From Paraburkholderia sp. CNPSo 3274 (GTDB lineage Bacteria > Pseudomonadota > Gammaproteobacteria > Burkholderiales > Burkholderiaceae), in the NCBI RefSeq assembly GCF_024206475.1, contig NZ_JAMBPR010000030.1, positions 62,001 to 126,000 of the forward strand: a stretch of 64,000 nt of DNA. The letters are read 5' to 3'. Numbering within the stretch: the first letter of the stretch is position 1; every line of letters begins with the position of its first letter. The position numbers and the translations under genes were made by a program. Below, in pieces: positions 60,924-64,000 of this stretch. The notes under the pieces were generated by a model. It ran no database searches. It saw only the letters and a list, made by a program, of their open reading frames with translations, and was not told where the DNA came from.

Positions 60924-62267
60924 TCATTGCTCGCTGACCGAGCGCTTCGGTACGCCGAGCACGACGGCCATGCCACCGAGCAGGGAAACGAGCGCGACGG
61001 CGTAAAGCCCCATCGCGGTGCTGCCCAGACGCGAGGACGCAAGACCGATGACCGTCGGCGCAAAGATGCCGCCAAACTGGCCAAGGCTGCTGATCAGGCC
61101 AATTCCGCTCGCTGCCACGGCCGGTTTCAGATAGGCCGGCGGCAAGGTCCAGAAGAGCGAGAGCATGCCGAGATAGCCAGCCGTGGCAACGCACAGCAGC
61201 ACCATCAATGCGCCGACGTCATGCGCAAACAACGGCAGCAACACGACCCCGCCTGCGGCAAGCGTTGCACTGACCATGAAATGCCAGCGCCGTTCGAGCC
61301 TGCGATCTGAACTGCGTCCCATCAGATACATGGCGGCCGCTCCCACCACGTAGGGAATCGCCGAGAGCGCACCGATATGCCAGAAGTTCGTCACGCCGCT
61401 GTTCTTGATGACGCTGGGCGCCCAGATATGGACGACGATGCTGGCCCAGGGCACGCTGAAATAGGCAAACGTCAGGAAGTAGAACCTGGGCTCACGCAGT
61501 GCGACCCAGATGGACTTCGGTGCTCGTGTCTCTTTCAGCGCGGCCTCGCGGCGCAGCGCATCGAGCACGATTTGCTTTTCTTCAGCATTGAGCCACTTCG
61601 CCTGTTCGGGCCGGTCAGTCAGGCATCGCCAGGCAGCGATACCGGCCAGGATGGAGGGCGCGCCCTCAAGGATGAACATCCATTGCCAGCCGTTCAGCCC
61701 GAGCGCGCCGCTGAGCCGTTCGAGTATCAGCCCGGACACCGGTCCGCTGACTATGCCCGACACGCAAATCGCGGTCATGAAGAGGGAAGTCACCCGCGCA
61801 CGCCGTGCGGCGGGAAACCAGTAGGTAAAGTAAAGGATGACACCGGGAAAGAAGCCAGCTTCGGCGACTCCGAGCAGTATGCGAGCGAAATAGAACTGCA
61901 TCGGGGTACGGACGAATGCGGTCGAAACCGACACCACACCCCAGAAGGTCATGATGCGCAACAGGGTCAGGCGTATACCAATACGCTGCAACCAGAGATT
62001 GCTGGGCACCTCCAGCAGCATGTAGCCAAGGTAGAAAAGCCCCACACCAAGACCGAATGCGGCTTCGGACAGGCCGATATCGCGGCGGAACTGAAGGTGG
62101 GCAAAACCGATGTTTGCCCGATCGATATAAGCGAAGACATAACAGACGAAGAGCAGCGGCATTAGCCTCCAGGTTACCTTGCGGTACGCCGCTTCGGTCA
62201 TCGAATGCTGGGCGGCCGTCGCCTTGGGCGAGGGACTTGTCACTGCTTGCATGGCGTCTCCAGTCAT
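60924..62267 (-). CDS. MFS transporter, anion:cation symporter family
   Basis: This 447-residue transporter has 12 predicted helices and ACS-family text: LFVCYVFAYIDRANIGFAHL, the MFS motif region GYMLLEVPSNLWLQRIGIRL, RILLGVAEAGFFPGVILYFT, and PAAVAASGIGLISSLGQFGG-like text in TM10-11. ACS members take up organic anions such as tartrate, phthalate or glucarate. Its stop converges with the IclR gene (1 bp between stops). ATG 62252 is a possible alternative start. The substrate is probably the acid handled by the CoA synthetase; this is inference. Confidence 0.92.
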   Translation of the reverse strand: MTGDAMQAVTSPSPKATAAQHSMTEAAYRKVTWRLMPLLFVCYVFAYIDRANIGFAHLQFRRDIGLSEAAFGLGVGLFYLGYMLLEVPSNLWLQRIGIRLTLLRIMTFWGVVSVSTAFVRTPMQFYFARILLGVAEAGFFPGVILYFTYWFPAARRARVTSLFMTAICVSGIVSGPVSGLILERLSGALGLNGWQWMFILEGAPSILAGIAAWRCLTDRPEQAKWLNAEEKQIVLDALRREAALKETRAPKSIWVALREPRFYFLTFAYFSVPWASIVVHIWAPSVIKNSGVTNFWHIGALSAIPYVVGAAAMYLMGRSSDRRLERRWHFMVSATLAAGGVVLLPLFAHDVGALMVLLCVATAGYLGMLSLFWTLPPAYLKPAVAASGIGLISSLGQFGGIFAPTVIGLASSRLGSTAMGLYAVALVSLLGGMAVVLGVPKRSVSEQ

Positions 62268-62725
62268 TTATTGGCTGCGGAATGGGTATTCCCGCCCGGA
62301 CCGCCCGGCCGGATCCCGCATGAACACGATTATGGTTGCCACACGGAGAACGCCAAGGCGCTAGTTTCACTACGTGGAACAGCGCAGTTCAGCCAGACCA
62401 ATTGGAAAATTGACAGGTGCGCGCATGCCTGAAAGCTTTTCCGGGCAAGCAGGCACGAGAAGCGCGGACGTGAGCAGTCGTTGCGCCACACAAAATAACG
62501 ATCATTCGCATCGCCAGACGCGATATGGGACATGCGCCCCCGCTTCACAGTGTCGTTTCGTGGCCTGTGCGCTGAATCCGAAGATGCCGCCGACGGCGTC
62601 GATTGATAACCAAAAAACATCAATCGTTCAAAAGATTGCACTTATCGTTTTATTGGACATCGGCCAGTATTCCCGGAGGACAAGAGCGGACCACCGCGTA
62701 TTTCGGGATTTCAGGAGACACATTG
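62268..62725. other. Divergent promoter region between two MFS genes
   Basis: About 460 bp with no supported gene. Short frames on both strands lack family features. It must contain the promoters of both divergent transporters. GGAG at 62714 (about eight bases before ATG 62726) is the likely ribosome-binding site of the right-hand gene. Confidence 0.45.
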
Positions 62726-64000
62726 ATGCACCCTTCGCCCTCTACCCTTTCGCCGGGTCGTTCAAAGGCTGCGGCAGTTTTCCGCGTAACGGCCGGGAAT
62801 TTTCTGGAGCAATTCGACTTCTTTCTGTTTGGCTTCTACGCGACGCAAATCGCCAGCGTCTTCTTTCCCGCGACGAGCGAATTTGCCTCGCTGATGATGA
62901 CGTTCGCGGTCTTCGGCGCCGGCTTTCTGATGCGCCCGCTGGGCGCAATCGTGCTCGGCGCGTACATCGACGACGTCGGCCGTCGCAAGGGCCTCATCGT
63001 CACGCTTTCCATCATGGCGAGCGGCACGATCCTGATCGCGTTCGTACCGGGCTACGCGACAATCGGCCCTCTGGCGCCCGCGCTGGTGCTCGTTGGCAGG
63101 CTGCTGCAAGGGTTCTCGGCGGGCGCTGAACTGGGGGGAGTGTCGGTGTACCTCGCCGAGATGGCCACGCCCGGCCGCAAGGGTTTGTTCACGAGCTGGC
63201 AGTCCGCGAGCCAGCAGGTAGCGATTGTCGTGGCCGCGGGCCTGGGCTTCGCGCTCAACCAGTCGCTGACCGCCACGGCTATTGCGGCCTGGGGATGGCG
63301 AGTCCCCTTCCTGGTCGGCTGCATGATCGTGCCGTTCATTTTTATGCTGCGGCGCAACCTGGAAGAAACGCAGGAGTTCAAGGCGCGCCAGCATCGTCCC
63401 ACGATGAACGAAGTGTTCCGCACGCTGGTCCAGAACTGGGCGGTCGTGATCGCTGGCATGATGCTGGTGGCGATGACCACCGCGAGCTTCTATCTCATCA
63501 CGGTCTACGCGCCGACTTTCGGCAAGTCGGTCCTGCACCTGAGCACCGCCGATAGTTTGCTCGTGACGCTGTGTGTCGCCATATCGAACTTCGTGTGGCT
63601 CCCGATCGGCGGAGCCCTCTCCGACAGGATCGGCCGCAGGCCGCTCCTCGTTGGCATGACGATGCTCACCATCGCAACCGCCTACCCCGCACTGTCACTG
63701 CTTGCGCATGCGCCGAGCTTCCTGAACATGCTACTCGCCCTCCTTTGGCTCTCGTTCATGTACGGCATCTATAACGGCGCGATGATCGCTGCACTCACTG
63801 AAGTGATGCCGGCGCAAGTACGCGTTGCGGGCTTCTCGCTCGCCTATAGCCTCGCGACGGCGGTTTTCGGCGGCTTCACGCCAGCGATTTCGACGGCGCT
63901 CATTCACATGACCAACGATAAAGCCGCACCCGGCTACTGGATGAGCTTCGCCGCAGCCTGTGCGCTTTTCGCGACGTTCGCGCTCTATCGCCGGCGCGCG
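62726..64000 (+). CDS. MFS citrate/tricarballylate-type proton symporter (cut by window end)
   Basis: The frame runs open from ATG 62726 to the window end (425 codons). It matches the metabolite:H+ symporter family (CitA/TcuC, ShiA-like): [50 protein letters not shown] (MFS motif A), [20 protein letters not shown] and [17 protein letters not shown] (second motif A). Likely cargo is citrate, tricarballylate or a similar tri- or dicarboxylate. Only the C-terminal few residues are missing. It has no close partner gene on its own strand inside the window. Confidence 0.92.
   Translation, partial: MHPSPSTLSPGRSKAAAVFRVTAGNFLEQFDFFLFGFYATQIASVFFPATSEFASLMMTFAVFGAGFLMRPLGAIVLGAYIDDVGRRKGLIVTLSIMASGTILIAFVPGYATIGPLAPALVLVGRLLQGFSAGAELGGVSVYLAEMATPGRKGLFTSWQSASQQVAIVVAAGLGFALNQSLTATAIAAWGWRVPFLVGCMIVPFIFMLRRNLEETQEFKARQHRPTMNEVFRTLVQNWAVVIAGMMLVAMTTASFYLITVYAPTFGKSVLHLSTADSLLVTLCVAISNFVWLPIGGALSDRIGRRPLLVGMTMLTIATAYPALSLLAHAPSFLNMLLALLWLSFMYGIYNGAMIAALTEVMPAQVRVAGFSLAYSLATAVFGGFTPAISTALIHMTNDKAAPGYWMSFAAACALFATFALYRRRA

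Overview
The window looks like a Burkholderiales chromosome or megaplasmid, most likely Paraburkholderia, Caballeronia or Burkholderia. Coding DNA is GC-rich, and the small conserved proteins, the hsp20 cluster and the glnT/glx cluster resemble those of this group. This assignment rests on family resemblance; no search was run. No rRNA or CRISPR array was seen; there is one tRNA (Lys, anticodon TTT).

Region 1 (1-5060) is a worn accessory segment. It holds the end of a SNF2 helicase, a gene split by an in-frame TAA, a CcbP-like calcium-binding protein, SDR and TauE scars, a CcdAB toxin-antitoxin pair and the 5' part of a yhcG-type nuclease gene.

Region 2 (5062-25437) is the most interesting part: about 20 kb of genes on the minus strand. 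In transcription order they are tonB, exbB, exbD, exbD, a TPR protein, a TonB-dependent receptor, yejA, yejB, yejE, yejF, tldD-like, tldE/pmbA-like, two GNAT acetyltransferases and an RND pump. Many junctions overlap by 1-4 bases. Read together, it looks like a complete route for a peptide: outer-membrane uptake, inner-membrane import, proteolysis, N-acetylation and export. A Trojan-horse (microcin C-like) peptide handling or immunity system is the leading inference. An XRE-cupin regulator sits at the far end.

Region 3 (25500-29000) has a long AT-rich leader, a chemotaxis-receptor remnant with a 42-bp tandem duplication, a broken pirin gene, an unknown ORF and an IS6-family element.

Region 4 (29067-35896) is a D-Ala-D-Ala utilisation operon: RpiR regulator, DdpX dipeptidase and a five-part dipeptide ABC transporter.

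Region 5 (36129-38000) is a nest of mobile DNA: a yhcG 3' fragment, an internally deleted IS630 element, and the 3' end of a group II intron (perfect 34-nt domain V) spliced into an IS5-type transposase gene.

Region 6 (38204-52575) is amine/amino-acid nitrogen metabolism: a fused PP2C-kinase, APC permease, GlxD/C/B and a GlnT-like ligase, an XRE-cupin regulator, an N-formylglutamate amidohydrolase-like enzyme, a LysR regulator, an FAD oxidoreductase and EtfBA, followed by a HutD/ETF-QO scar.

Region 7 (52576-56037) has three hsp20 genes in two heat-shock units sharing a near-identical promoter block, with tRNA-Lys between them. Region 8 (56101-64000) has an acyl-CoA ligase, an enoyl-CoA hydratase, an orphan ModA-like binding protein, an IclR regulator and two MFS transporters, the last cut by the window end.
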